From Veillonella sp. R32 (GTDB lineage Bacteria > Bacillota > Negativicutes > Veillonellales > Veillonellaceae), in the NCBI RefSeq assembly GCF_010093125.1, contig NZ_NMZQ01000010.1, positions 1 through 64,000 on the forward strand: a stretch of 64,000 bases of DNA, given 5' to 3'. The position numbers and the translations under genes are program-made. Below, piece by piece: positions 1-10,196 of this stretch. Below the pieces are notes generated by a model. It was not told the origin of the DNA. It made no database searches and worked only from the letters and a program-made list of their open reading frames with translations. The stretch's first letter is position 1. Each line of letters begins with the position of its first letter.

Positions 1-32
1 TAAACGTCAACCCCTTTTTTAATTTTTTTCAG

Positions 33-75
33 AAAAAAACTGTTGAGGTTTATTTTACACTTAAACCTCAACAGT
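33..75 (-). terminator. Rho-independent terminator downstream of the adaptor lipoprotein gene
   Basis: A perfect 14-bp stem (39-52 pairs with 62-75) encloses a 9-nt loop. On the minus strand it is followed by a run of seven T. It probably ends the transcript of the TPR lipoprotein and adaptor genes, which read towards it. Confidence 0.85.
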
Positions 76-250
76 CTAATAAGTAACACAATCCTTAATT
101 CAACCGTCGATTAGCTATCGCCTTCCTTAGTCAACAACCGAATAGCTAACCCCACCCTTAATTCAACAGTCGAATAGCTAATGCCCCCCTTAATCCAATC
201 GATAAATAACTAACGCGTTCTTTAATCAGCAATTTAATAGCTAAGCTAAT
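61..250. repeat. Degenerate ~32-bp tandem repeat, about six units
   Basis: Units with a CCTTAATTCAA...TAGCTAA core recur at about 61, 93, 125, 156, 188 and 220, so the period is 31-32 bp. The units differ by several substitutions each. The array fills the space between the adaptor gene stop codon and its terminator. The period is not a multiple of three, so it is not an obvious remnant of a coding repeat. Confidence 0.7.
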
Positions 251-254
251 ACGC

Positions 255-1400
255 CTAATAAGTAACTTGTTCACCTAATTCAAATTCACCTTTAGAGTTA
301 ATTATTCGTTCCCCTTTACTAAGGCCCATAACGATAGCCGTATAATCATCAACCGTTTCACTGGTTTCAACAACACGTACATCGACCGTATTATCTGCCG
401 TTACCACATAAACAAACTTGCCATCTTTATTTTCGTGAATAGCTGTCTTTGGTACCGCCAACACAGGCGCCGTAGCCGATGACTCAATAACTAAGGTATA
501 AAACTCCCCTGGCTTAATCACATCATCCGTATTCGCAAAAGTGGCTTTTACTAATACACTTGGTGTACCTGCTGGCGCATTAGTATCTATATACGTTAAT
601 TCACCAGGTATTTCTTTATCGTCCACTTTTAAATACACTTTCAAGGTGCTTTTCGTAGCTGGTTCAGCTAATTTCAAAGCAAAGCTCTGAGGAATACTTA
701 AGGAAGCAACCACAGGTGAACTTTGCTGAATGAGCATAAACGGCCGGCCCTCAATAGCCACTTTACGATCTTCATTATAAATAGCCGCTACGCGCCCATT
801 CATAGGCGATACAATTTGGGACTGAGCAATCTGCGTCTGCAATTGAGCAATAGCCGCTTGAATACCTGCCACTTCCATGCCACCGCCCGTAGCTACATAG
901 CCACCACCACTGGTAACTACCGTAGCTTGTGACCGCTGCACAATCGTTTGATATTCTTTTTCTGTAATTATCCCATTCATCATCATTTCGTGAGCTCTAT
1001 TTACATCAGCTGCCGAAACAGCCCCTGGCACAACCGTAGTTTCTTGTGGCACCGCTTGTACGCCAGCATGACTCTGCTGATCACCTAACTCTTGAATCAA
1101 CTGATTTAACTGAGTTTGCAAAGTACTGGTATCTAACATGGCCACCACTTGACCTTGTTTTACTTCATCCCCCACTTTGACAGTCATGGTGCTCACCTGC
1201 CCAGACACAGTAGGTTCAATCGTCACCTTATTAAGCGCTGTAATATTCGCATCATTACTAATCTTAACTGGCATTTCTTTTGTTTCCACTTCCGCCGTAG
1301 TTACTTTAGTCGGCCCAAAGCAACCACTTAAGAGTGCCATCATTAACATAATTATCGGAATTATAGACCAACGAAAGGCTCGTTGTTGCCGTCCTGTCAT
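255..1400 (-). CDS. RND-type efflux periplasmic adaptor lipoprotein (HlyD/AcrA family)
   Basis: This 381-residue protein has a lipobox ending at Cys27 (LLSGC), so it is predicted to be a lipoprotein facing the periplasm. The biotinyl-lipoyl-like segment (about 50-90, GQVSTMTVKVGDEVKQG), a short helical hairpin rich in Gln (about 90-200) and a beta-barrel and membrane-proximal C-terminus follow the order of membrane-fusion proteins. Such adaptors link an inner-membrane pump to an outer-membrane channel. The start is an ATG preceded by GGAGG. No RND pump gene or TolC-like gene lies beside it: a TPR lipoprotein gene is upstream and a terminator is downstream, so its partner must be encoded elsewhere. 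The substrate is unknown. Confidence 0.85.
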   Translation of the reverse strand: MTGRQQRAFRWSIIPIIMLMMALLSGCFGPTKVTTAEVETKEMPVKISNDANITALNKVTIEPTVSGQVSTMTVKVGDEVKQGQVVAMLDTSTLQTQLNQLIQELGDQQSHAGVQAVPQETTVVPGAVSAADVNRAHEMMMNGIITEKEYQTIVQRSQATVVTSGGGYVATGGGMEVAGIQAAIAQLQTQIAQSQIVSPMNGRVAAIYNEDRKVAIEGRPFMLIQQSSPVVASLSIPQSFALKLAEPATKSTLKVYLKVDDKEIPGELTYIDTNAPAGTPSVLVKATFANTDDVIKPGEFYTLVIESSATAPVLAVPKTAIHENKDGKFVYVVTADNTVDVRVVETSETVDDYTAIVMGLSKGERIINSKGEFELGEQVTY

Positions 1401-1438
1401 GCTTACGCCTCCACTCTATTACACTTTCATATTTTACT

Positions 1439-1510
1439 TATTTCAATGGTTTACCTATTTCAATGGTTTATCTATTTTAATGGTTTATCTATTTCCCGTT
1501 TTACCTATTT
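1439..1510. repeat. 17-bp tandem repeat, about four and a half units, ending in a stop codon
   Basis: Units start at 1439, 1456, 1473, 1490 and 1506 with the core TATTTCAATGGTTTACC. The first three are nearly identical. The last partial unit contains the TAG stop of the TPR lipoprotein gene (read on the minus strand), so the array looks like repeated duplication of that gene's 3' end into the 100-bp spacer before the adaptor gene. Confidence 0.85.
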
Positions 1511-2131
1511 CACAATAGCTTCAAAGGTCTCATTCCCATGGAATCGCACAAAATGGTCTTGTGTGCGTGCCACCTCTTTTACTACAGGGTCTAATGAAAC
1601 TGCTTGACGCAACCAAGTCAATGCGTCGGCTTCATTACCTTGATCAGCATAAATGGTAGCAATACCATACACTGACCACGTATTGTGAGGGTCTTTGGCT
1701 AACACCTTTTCAAACCAACCTTTAGCTTCGTCCAATTGTCCCTGCAATTTATACAACATGGCCATATTATAATAATTGCCTACATTATTAGGATTGAGTT
1801 CATACGCCTTTTTAGTAAATACTAAACCACCGGTCGCATCACCATCAAGGCCTAACGCCATACCTTTAATCGAATACGCTTCATCTGAATTGGGATATTT
1901 TGTCAAAATCTCATCCGCTTTAGCAATAGCCCCTTCATAGTCATTCTTTTGTAATAATCGAGTGGCCTCTTCAAGCGCCGCTACAGGCTTAGCCTCAGTA
2001 GCTACGGTCGTATTGGGTGTCACCGGTTTAGCACCTTCACTAGCGCCTGTGTCCACCGCATCAGCGCCACAACCACTAAGCCATAAAGCACTGCCTACTA
2101 AAATAGCACCTAGTGCATATGTTATTTTCAC
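1505..2131 (-). CDS. TPR-repeat lipoprotein
   Basis: This 208-residue protein begins at GTG, six bases after AAAGGAG. It has a lipobox ending at Cys21 (WLSGC). Residues about 50-195 form tandem tetratricopeptide repeats (for example YEGAIAKADEILTKYPNSDEAY and NVGNYYNMAMLYKLQGQLDEA in part), which serve as protein-interaction scaffolds. It is predicted to be anchored in the outer leaflet of a membrane. It is encoded upstream of, and probably co-transcribed with, the efflux adaptor lipoprotein, which suggests an envelope role, but its partner is not evident. Confidence 0.85.
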   Translation of the reverse strand: MKITYALGAILVGSALWLSGCGADAVDTGASEGAKPVTPNTTVATEAKPVAALEEATRLLQKNDYEGAIAKADEILTKYPNSDEAYSIKGMALGLDGDATGGLVFTKKAYELNPNNVGNYYNMAMLYKLQGQLDEAKGWFEKVLAKDPHNTWSVYGIATIYADQGNEADALTWLRQAVSLDPVVKEVARTQDHFVRFHGNETFEAIVK

Positions 2132-2372
2132 TGTACACTCCTTTATTCTGCACCTCTCCGTAAAACTCGTTTCAAGAGCTACGGTTTCCTGTCATTTATT
2201 ATATACCATTTCCTGTAAATCTGAAATATTCAATACGCGAAAAACGGAGTTTAACGCAAAATGAGCCCGTTTGCAAGAGAATTCACAAGAACTCGCCCAC
2301 AATATACGGACTCATATATACTCGTAGAAAGGTTATTAAAATTGAACCAGTTTCAAAAACTTCACCCTTCTT

Positions 2373-5300
2373 TTATTTAATGTGATAGGTATCTTTAAAG
2401 GCTTGTAATTGTGCGTCTTCTGCGCTAAACCCTTTAGCTTCATAAGTGGCAATAGCTTGTTGCATAGCTTCATAGGCGGTTGGCACAATTTTGGTAAAAC
2501 GATGAGCAAAGTTTTGCCAGTTATCTAAAATATGACGTCCTTTGCGACTATTCGTATGCAATACATGAGCTTCAACCAAGGATTTAATTCGTTCTAAATC
2601 AGCACCTGTAGCTGGTCTAGGTTCGACTAAGCTAGTATTACATTTCCGTGCATCAAAATCTAAAATATAGGCATAGCCACCAGACATACCGGCCCCAAAG
2701 TTACGACCTGTATTACCAAGGACAAGCACTTCACCACCAGTCATATATTCACAGCCATGATCTCCAACACCTTCTATTACAGCCGTTATCCCACTGTTAC
2801 GCACGGCAAACCGTTCACCAGCGCAGCCACTAATATACGCTTCACCAGCCGTAGCACCGTAAAAAGCAACATTACCAATAATAACGTTTTGATCAGCTTC
2901 AAATAAAGCCGCTCTTGGTGGATATACGGTAATTACCCCACCAGATAAACCTTTACCTAAATAGTCATTCGCATCCCCTTCTAATTCCATGGTCATCCCT
3001 TTAGGAATAAAGGCACCAAAGCTTTGGCCCGCACTACCTACAAAGTTAAGTTTAATCGTATTGGGCGCTAAACCTTTCGCACCATAGCGTTTCGTAATTT
3101 CACTGCCCACAATGGTGCCAACTACACGATGGGTATTATTAATGGCTAATTTGGCCCGAATCGGCTTCTGTTCCTCAATAGCCGGACGACACATGCGAAG
3201 TAGTTTCCCTTCATCCAGCGTTTTTGCCAATTCATGGTCTTGTTCATGTTGGTGATAGTGTCCCACCGAAATATCTGTATATGGTCGGAATAAAATCCGT
3301 TTTAAGTCTACGCGCGATAATTTATAATTATCATCCACTACTTTTTGACGCAATAAATCAACACGTCCTACCATTTCTTGGACTGTGCGAATTCCCAAAC
3401 GAGCCATAATTTCACGAAGATCACGAGCTAAGAATAGCATCAAATGCTCTACATATTCTGGTTTGCCTTTAAAGTTTTTACGCAATTTTTCATCCTGCGT
3501 AGCTACACCGTACGGACAGGTATTCAAATTACATACACGAGCCATCTTACAGCCTACCGCAATAAGTGGCAAAGTACCAAACCCAAACATTTCAGCCCCT
3601 AATAAGGCCGCTACCGCAATATCAAAACCAGTCATCAATTTACTATCTACTTCAAGCACAATGCGATCGCGTAAACGATTTAATAATAAAGTCTGATGCG
3701 TTTCCGCTAGCCCCAATTCCCAAGGCGCACCGGTGTGACGCATACCGGTACGACCAGCCGCCCCAGTGCCACCATCATAGCCACAAATCAAAATATTGTC
3801 AGCTTTTGCTTTAGCTACCCCTGCCGCAATAGTGCCAACGCCAGCTTCCGCTGCTAATTTAACACTTATACGGGCATTGCGATTTGCATTTTTTAAATCA
3901 AAAATCAACTCAGCTAAATCTTCAATGGAATAAATATCATGATGAGGAGGTGGTGATACTAATTCTACACCAGGCGTAGAATGGCGGGCTTTACCAATAG
4001 GGGGATATACTTTTTTTCCTGGTAGTTGCCCCCCTTCACCTGGTTTAGCCCCTTGGGCACATTTAATCTGTAATTCTTTAGCATTGACAAGATATTCCGA
4101 CGTAACACCAAAACGGCCTGAGGCAATTTGCTTAATTTCACTGCAAAGATTATCGCCATTTGGCAATAATTGATAGCGGCTAGCATCTTCGCCGCCTTCC
4201 CCAGAATTACTCATCGTTCCTAATCGATTCATAGCAATAGCAATCGTTTCATGCGCTTCTTTACTAATGGCACCATAACTCATAGCGCCCCCTTTGAAAC
4301 GTTTCACAATGGATTCAACCGGTTCCACTTCTTCAATGGCGATACCACCACCTACCGGATAATTGAAATCTAACAAACTACGCAAAGTTACATGATAGTC
4401 ATGACGAATTTCCTGCGCATACTCTTTGTACAAATCATAATTATTGTCAATACAAGCACGTTGTAATAAATCAATGGTCTTAGGATTATATAAATGAGGT
4501 TCCCCATCTTTCATAGGGCCATAGAAACCGCCCGCTTCAAGAACTGTTTCCTTCGTTTCAAAGGCACGAGCATGACGAGCCAAGGCTTCACGGGCGACCC
4601 CTTCCGTACCGATACCACCAATGCGAGTCGGCGTATTCACAAAGTATTTATCAATAAAGTCACTGTTAAGGCCCACTGCTTCAAAGATTTGCGCACCATG
4701 ATAACTGCGCACCGTGGAAATCCCCATTTTTGACATAACTTTCAGAATACCGCTCACCGCTGCCTTAATATAATTGTGCTCCGCTTCTTCTGCCGTGATG
4801 TTCCCTAAACGTCCTTCTTGCTGTAAAGCGGCCACTGTTTCAAAAGCAATATATGGATTAATTGCCGTTACGCCATAGCCGATTAAAGTACAAAAATGAT
4901 GAACTTCACGTGGTTCGCCAGACTCCAACACAAGGCCAATATCTGTGCGCAATACTTTTTTAATTAAGTGATTGTGTACAGCTGCCACCGCTAATAAAGC
5001 AGGAATTGGTGCATGCGTTGCATCTACGCCACGGTCCGACAGAATCAATACATTATGATCAGAACGAGCCGCTTCTTCCGCCTTAGCACATAACTCAGCT
5101 AACGCTTGGCGCATGCCTTGACTTCCTTCAGCCGGGTTAAACAAAATAGACAAAGTAGTGCTCTTCATACGGCGACAATCTAATTGTTTAATAGCAGCAA
5201 ATTCTTTATTCGTTAAAATCGGCCGATCCAAGGACACACAATAGGTGCCACTCTTATGAGGATCCATCATATTGCCACTATTGCCAAACATGACGCCTGT

Positions 5301-6998
5301 AGACGTTACCATCTCTTCACGAATCGCATCAATTGGCGGATTCGTTACTTGGGCAAATAATTGTTTAAAATAATTATATAATAATTGCGGTTTATCTGAT
5401 AAAATCGCTAACGGTGCATCAGCCCCCATAGCACCTACAGGATCTTTACCATCCTTAGCCATAGGCTGCAACATGCGCACTAAATCTTCCTGCGTATAAC
5501 CAAAGACTTGCTGTTGTTCTTTTAAATTCGTAACGGTTGGTAAATCCGCTTCATTAGCAGGCGCAATGTCTTCCAAGTGAATAATATGTTCTTTGACCCA
5601 TTCACCATAAGGCTGTTCAGTAGCAATACGATGCTTAATTTCTTCATCTGATACAAGGCGTTGTTCCTTCGTATCAACCAAAAGCATCTTGCCTGGTTCT
5701 AAACGCCCTTTATAGCGAATATTTTCAGCCGACTCATTCACTACCCCTACTTCAGAAGCCATGATTAAGCGGTCATCGCTAGTAATATAGTAACGAGATG
5801 GACGTAACCCATTGCGATCAAGAACACCGCCAATGACAGTGCCATCGGTAAAGCCCATAGCGGCTGGACCATCCCAAGGCTCCATCATAAAACTATTAAA
5901 TTCATAGAAATCACGTTTTTCTTGACTCATGAGTTGATTCTTTTCCCAAGGCTCTGGGATCATCATCATCATAGCATGCGGTAAACTACGCCCCGTCATA
6001 TATAAGAACTCAAGCGTATTATCAAACATAGCCGAATCAGAACCTGTGTCATCTACAACAGGGAATACTTTTTTAATCTGCGGAAAATACTCGGAATTAG
6101 CTTTCCCTTCACGAGCATTAATCCAGTTAATATTGCCACGGATAGTATTAATTTCCCCATTATGAACGATGAAACGATTTGGATGGGCCCGTGCCCAACT
6201 AGGGAAGGTATTGGTACTGAAACGGGAATGTACCATAGCCAAAGCGGAAGTAAAATCTAAATCCGCTAAATCCAAGTAGAAATCACGCAATTGTTTTGGC
6301 GTAAGCATCCCCTTATAAACGATAGTCTTAGCTGATAAGGAAGCAATATAAAAATCCCCACTTTCCGCCTTACTCAAGGGGATTATTTGTTTTTCTGCTT
6401 CTTTACGAATGACATACAAAATACGTTCAAATTCTTCGTCATTCATAACATTATTGCCTTTACCAATAAAAATTTGAATAAACCAAGGGCGAATTGCTGC
6501 CGCTTCATCCCCTACTGCATGGGAGTCTACAGGCACTTCACGCCAACCAAGAACGACTTGCCCTTCAGCACGGACAATATCTTCCAATATAGCTTTTTGT
6601 TTATTCCGCAGTGCTTCATAGCGATGGGCAAAAATCATGCCCACCCCATAACTGCCTACTGGGGGCAAAGAAAAACCTAACACTTCACATTCCCGTTGAA
6701 AAAAATTGTGAGGGATTTGTACTAAAATCCCCGCCCCATCGCCAGAAGATGCATCAGCACCACGGGCACCACGATGTTCTAGGCGCTCTAAAATACGCAA
6801 ACCATCATCAATAATATCATGTGATTTACGTCCCTTTATATCAACTACAAAGCCCATCCCACAGGCATCTTTTTCATAGGCCGAATTATATAAGCCTTTT
6901 GCTTGCCATTGCGCCTGCTCTTGTTGTTGAATTTCAATTTGACTATTTCCTAATTGTCCTAATTGCGCGGATTGTCCGGCTTTACTGATTTGTCCCAT
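2373..6998 (-). CDS. gltB: Glutamate synthase large subunit
   Basis: This 1541-residue protein has the full large-subunit layout. It has an N-terminal class-II glutaminase domain with the nucleophile in the DACGMGF motif at Cys46, a central domain, an FMN-binding synthase domain, the Cys-x5-Cys-x4-Cys 3Fe-4S motif near residues 1147-1158 (GCKMARVCNLNTC), and a C-terminal glycine-rich beta-helix. It makes glutamate from glutamine and 2-oxoglutarate. The catalytic Cys must normally be exposed by removing a propeptide. Here the propeptide is about 45 residues and Gln-rich, longer than usual. No small subunit (gltD) lies on either side, so the electron donor (NADPH via a distant GltD, or ferredoxin) cannot be assigned. 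It appears to be transcribed alone. Confidence 0.96.
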   Translation of the reverse strand: MGQISKAGQSAQLGQLGNSQIEIQQQEQAQWQAKGLYNSAYEKDACGMGFVVDIKGRKSHDIIDDGLRILERLEHRGARGADASSGDGAGILVQIPHNFFQRECEVLGFSLPPVGSYGVGMIFAHRYEALRNKQKAILEDIVRAEGQVVLGWREVPVDSHAVGDEAAAIRPWFIQIFIGKGNNVMNDEEFERILYVIRKEAEKQIIPLSKAESGDFYIASLSAKTIVYKGMLTPKQLRDFYLDLADLDFTSALAMVHSRFSTNTFPSWARAHPNRFIVHNGEINTIRGNINWINAREGKANSEYFPQIKKVFPVVDDTGSDSAMFDNTLEFLYMTGRSLPHAMMMMIPEPWEKNQLMSQEKRDFYEFNSFMMEPWDGPAAMGFTDGTVIGGVLDRNGLRPSRYYITSDDRLIMASEVGVVNESAENIRYKGRLEPGKMLLVDTKEQRLVSDEEIKHRIATEQPYGEWVKEHIIHLEDIAPANEADLPTVTNLKEQQQVFGYTQEDLVRMLQPMAKDGKDPVGAMGADAPLAILSDKPQLLYNYFKQLFAQVTNPPIDAIREEMVTSTGVMFGNSGNMMDPHKSGTYCVSLDRPILTNKEFAAIKQLDCRRMKSTTLSILFNPAEGSQGMRQALAELCAKAEEAARSDHNVLILSDRGVDATHAPIPALLAVAAVHNHLIKKVLRTDIGLVLESGEPREVHHFCTLIGYGVTAINPYIAFETVAALQQEGRLGNITAEEAEHNYIKAAVSGILKVMSKMGISTVRSYHGAQIFEAVGLNSDFIDKYFVNTPTRIGGIGTEGVAREALARHARAFETKETVLEAGGFYGPMKDGEPHLYNPKTIDLLQRACIDNNYDLYKEYAQEIRHDYHVTLRSLLDFNYPVGGGIAIEEVEPVESIVKRFKGGAMSYGAISKEAHETIAIAMNRLGTMSNSGEGGEDASRYQLLPNGDNLCSEIKQIASGRFGVTSEYLVNAKELQIKCAQGAKPGEGGQLPGKKVYPPIGKARHSTPGVELVSPPPHHDIYSIEDLAELIFDLKNANRNARISVKLAAEAGVGTIAAGVAKAKADNILICGYDGGTGAAGRTGMRHTGAPWELGLAETHQTLLLNRLRDRIVLEVDSKLMTGFDIAVAALLGAEMFGFGTLPLIAVGCKMARVCNLNTCPYGVATQDEKLRKNFKGKPEYVEHLMLFLARDLREIMARLGIRTVQEMVGRVDLLRQKVVDDNYKLSRVDLKRILFRPYTDISVGHYHQHEQDHELAKTLDEGKLLRMCRPAIEEQKPIRAKLAINNTHRVVGTIVGSEITKRYGAKGLAPNTIKLNFVGSAGQSFGAFIPKGMTMELEGDANDYLGKGLSGGVITVYPPRAALFEADQNVIIGNVAFYGATAGEAYISGCAGERFAVRNSGITAVIEGVGDHGCEYMTGGEVLVLGNTGRNFGAGMSGGYAYILDFDARKCNTSLVEPRPATGADLERIKSLVEAHVLHTNSRKGRHILDNWQNFAHRFTKIVPTAYEAMQQAIATYEAKGFSAEDAQLQAFKDTYHIK

Positions 6999-7307
6999 AA
7001 GCCCTTGCTCCTTCCAAACCTATACTCTCTCTTCTTATTCATAGACTATTAGCTACAGCTACCTCATCCCTTAGTGATAAACTGCAACATAATTTCTATT
7101 CCTTCTCAATTCTATAGAAAATAGATTGTTTATATTATAACCCCTTTTCTCAAAAAATGCATATAGAAGATTAAGATATATATTGTGCAATAATCTCATG
7201 TATACAAGGTACTTTCAAATACAAAAGGACTTCTTAGCGTACTAAGAAGTCCTTAATTTTATTTAGGCTATAATCAAGACGGTCTGTTTTTATGTATTTT
7301 TATACTA
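6999..7307. other. Intergenic region upstream of gltB
   Basis: This AT-rich 309-bp stretch holds the presumed gltB promoter and the terminator of the yhaO-yhaN transcript at 7225-7254. I see no gene or recognisable riboswitch in it. Confidence 0.6.
7225..7254 (-). terminator. Hairpin terminator after yhaN
   Basis: A perfect 13-bp stem (7225-7237 with 7242-7254) closes on a CGTA loop and is followed on the minus strand by TTTTGTATTT. It lies just past the yhaN stop codon and upstream of gltB. Confidence 0.8.
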
Positions 7308-10196
7308 TTAACCTTGTAAACTATACACCGACATTCCCTCTAAATTGTCACTTCGCTCAGCCGTTCCTTGTTGACAGGTAAAGATAAAAATTTGTTCTGT
7401 AGCGCCAATATGAGCTAACAATTTAAGAGCGGCTTCCTGACGCCCTTCATCAAAGCGTAACAAAATATCATCTAAAATAATAGGCAAGGATTCCACTCGT
7501 TCCCCAAATACTTTAGCTAAACTAAGGCGCAAAGCCAAATATACTTGGTCACCTAGGCCACTGCTCCAACGTTCTGTTGGTACCACTTCGCCTGTAGCGA
7601 GTACTGCCTGTAGTGACGATGCCGTATCGCCTAATTGTAAAGTATATTTCCCATCAGTCATCATCGATAAATAAGACGACGCATTGGCCATCGCTTCTGG
7701 CTGGCGATCTTTTTCATAATCCATTTGCGCCAATTCCATAAAATGGCTCACTAAAACTTGAGTCGCCCAAGCTGTTAGTGCTTCTTGCAATTCCCCTTCC
7801 AATTGTTGTTCTTCTTGAAGGGCTAAAGACATAGCTTGATCTTGCGACAATGTGCGCATAGCTTCTTGCACTTGACCACGTTTTTCATGCAAGGCCGCTA
7901 ACCGCTTCTCTAAGGCTTGTATTTCAGAGCGACTCCGTTCAGCCTCGGACTGCCATTTTTCTTTATTTCCCGATTTCAAGCGACGGTATAAAGCTTCATG
8001 GCTATCTTTCTTAGGCGCAAACAAGGCCAATTGGTCACGACTTTGTTCATACACCTTTTGCCATTGTACGTACTGATCTTGTAGTAATAAACGCTGACGA
8101 TATTCACCAGCTGTAGCTACGCCATTCTTCTGTAATAATTCAGCTTGTTCCAATAACAAGGCTTTTTCTTGTCGGCTCCACTGCTCATACTCTTCGTGAT
8201 AATTACGGCGCTGTGATTCTTTTTGTTCCCAACGCACTTGATTCTGACGATGAGATTTCAACAAATTATATACCCGACGCAATTCAATAGGAGTTACAGG
8301 AATAGCCAATTCTAGTTTTTCCCATAGTGCTGCGCAGCGACTTTCTAGCTCATGCAAGGATGCTTCGTGTTCTTGCAAACGTTTTTCATATTCTTTATAT
8401 TGGTTCACATCTTCCATGTAAGTATCATATTCTTGCTTCAGCGCAAAGAATTGATTATCCGTAAGTACACGGCTAGCCCCTTGAGGCAACCAACGTTGCC
8501 AAGCTTCCATGGCTTTATTGCCAGCTGCTTCTAATTCCTTACCTTCTGCCAGCCATTGACTATGAACTTGTTCGTAACTATGAATCTTAGCCAATACTAA
8601 GTTCTGATTACTAAAAGCCGCACGCTTTGCCTTAACGGAATCTTCCATATCTACTACGTCCGCAGCAGACTGAGGTACCTGAAACCCTACATCTTGCGCT
8701 AACTTAGCCACCAACTCTTGCTGGCGTTCACATTGGTGAAGAGCCGCTTCATACAGCCCCTGATGTTTACGTTTATATTGCCAATCATAGGCAAATAAAG
8801 CACCCCCTGCTATAACTAATAAAATAGCCACCCAAACTCCGCCCGTAGCTAACATCATTAAGGCTAATACGGCTAGAATAAAACATGCCATCCCGCCATA
8901 GCGATAATACGAGGTTGGTAACGCTTCCCCCAAAGCCTGCCGATTAGCTACCGCCGCCTCATAATCAGCATACGCAGCTTTAATAGCTGTTACACCAGCT
9001 TCTAACCCTTTTAAGGTATTTTCTTCATCCTTAACATTTGTATTCACTAATTCTGCTGGTTCTACAGGCTTGCGTTTTTGCCAATGCAAATAATTATCTT
9101 GCGCACTGCGCAACTGCCGTGCTAAAGACTCCCCTTCGGCCCAATTAACCTCAGCCGGCATCTCCGCATCAGGACGCCAAGCATTATGCAAGGTCCGCGA
9201 TACGTCTAATTGCGCTTTTACCCGCTTCAAATAAGCTCTGCCTTGATCACACTCTTTTTGCAGTTGTGTCCATTTACCAAGCTCCTGAAATAAGCTTTCA
9301 ATCTCTTGGCTATACACGCCAATCAAGGAATCAGGCGCAAAATTATCAGGCACTAAGCCCGCCTCTTTACCACTCCAAAGTTGCATGTTATTACGACACT
9401 GGGTTATTTTTTCATCGAGTTCGTAAAAAGCGTCCTTTTCCAACAAATCCGTCACTGCGTACGTATTCATCTGCTCTTTGGCATGTTCAGCGCGCTTATA
9501 CACATCCCAAGCACGCAATACTAAATCCACTTCCTTGCCGTAGTCCTGCCATTCTTTAAGACGCTCCGTCAATTCCTTTTCCGTCGTCACCATGCCATCA
9601 AGCTCTTGCTGATAGGCTGTATACGCTTCTTCGTGCTTACCTAGGTTAGCCATGGTTTCACGAACTTGTTTTAAGCGCTCCATAAGCACATTGATTTTCC
9701 GCTTCCCATTCGCTGAGGCTACTAATAAGTCAGATGAAGCCTTCTCAATATCTTTAACAGCCGTACTAAGGCGCTCGCCCCCTTCACCTCCAAAGAAACG
9801 CGCCCGTACTTCCACTTCAGCTAATACGTCCGCCCCTTGTAATTCATCAACAGTAATCGCAAAAATACGATCATAAGTTTTCTTATCCAGACCATGCCAC
9901 CACAAGGAAGATGGTTCTTCAGCAATAGGCCCTTTGCCTAAGGGGTAAAAATTGAGTTTTTTACCATCGCGCCCAATATGATAAGACACGCCATCTCGTT
10001 CCACAATCAAATGTCCAGAGCCGTAACCATAGGCTTTACTTTTTTTACCAAACAGTAAAAAGCGTAAAGCTTCTAACAAAGAGGTTTTCCCACTTTCATT
10101 AGGGCCATAAATGACCTGCACCCCGTCAGCAGCTGGCGTAAATGACCAATCCCGATAGGGGCCAAACTCCTTAATATATATCTCCTTAATCCTCAT
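7308..10196 (-). CDS. yhaN: YhaN-like AAA ATPase (SbcC/Rad50-related)
   Basis: This 962-residue protein has a Walker A motif at 31-39 (GPNESGKTS), long coiled coils broken by two closely spaced hydrophobic segments (about 428-472), and a C-terminal ABC signature and Walker B (SSGLGDQ, then PIILDDILLRFD). It is the ATPase partner of the YhaO nuclease in an SbcCD-like complex, implicated in processing DNA ends. The membrane hairpin inside the coiled coil is typical of YhaN and not of SbcC, and would place the complex at the membrane. Its start overlaps the end of yhaO by 11 bp, so the two are translationally coupled. Confidence 0.9.
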   Translation of the reverse strand: MRIKEIYIKEFGPYRDWSFTPAADGVQVIYGPNESGKTSLLEALRFLLFGKKSKAYGYGSGHLIVERDGVSYHIGRDGKKLNFYPLGKGPIAEEPSSLWWHGLDKKTYDRIFAITVDELQGADVLAEVEVRARFFGGEGGERLSTAVKDIEKASSDLLVASANGKRKINVLMERLKQVRETMANLGKHEEAYTAYQQELDGMVTTEKELTERLKEWQDYGKEVDLVLRAWDVYKRAEHAKEQMNTYAVTDLLEKDAFYELDEKITQCRNNMQLWSGKEAGLVPDNFAPDSLIGVYSQEIESLFQELGKWTQLQKECDQGRAYLKRVKAQLDVSRTLHNAWRPDAEMPAEVNWAEGESLARQLRSAQDNYLHWQKRKPVEPAELVNTNVKDEENTLKGLEAGVTAIKAAYADYEAAVANRQALGEALPTSYYRYGGMACFILAVLALMMLATGGVWVAILLVIAGGALFAYDWQYKRKHQGLYEAALHQCERQQELVAKLAQDVGFQVPQSAADVVDMEDSVKAKRAAFSNQNLVLAKIHSYEQVHSQWLAEGKELEAAGNKAMEAWQRWLPQGASRVLTDNQFFALKQEYDTYMEDVNQYKEYEKRLQEHEASLHELESRCAALWEKLELAIPVTPIELRRVYNLLKSHRQNQVRWEQKESQRRNYHEEYEQWSRQEKALLLEQAELLQKNGVATAGEYRQRLLLQDQYVQWQKVYEQSRDQLALFAPKKDSHEALYRRLKSGNKEKWQSEAERSRSEIQALEKRLAALHEKRGQVQEAMRTLSQDQAMSLALQEEQQLEGELQEALTAWATQVLVSHFMELAQMDYEKDRQPEAMANASSYLSMMTDGKYTLQLGDTASSLQAVLATGEVVPTERWSSGLGDQVYLALRLSLAKVFGERVESLPIILDDILLRFDEGRQEAALKLLAHIGATEQIFIFTCQQGTAERSDNLEGMSVYSLQG

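Noticed and set aside
61-250. Possible CRISPR array
   Set aside because: Units are contiguous and degenerate with no unique spacers, and no cas genes are present.
1177-1518. Plus-strand ORF with repeated YLFxxF-type residues
   Set aside because: It is antisense to the adaptor gene and its tail is a translation of the 17-bp repeat; there is no ribosome-binding site.
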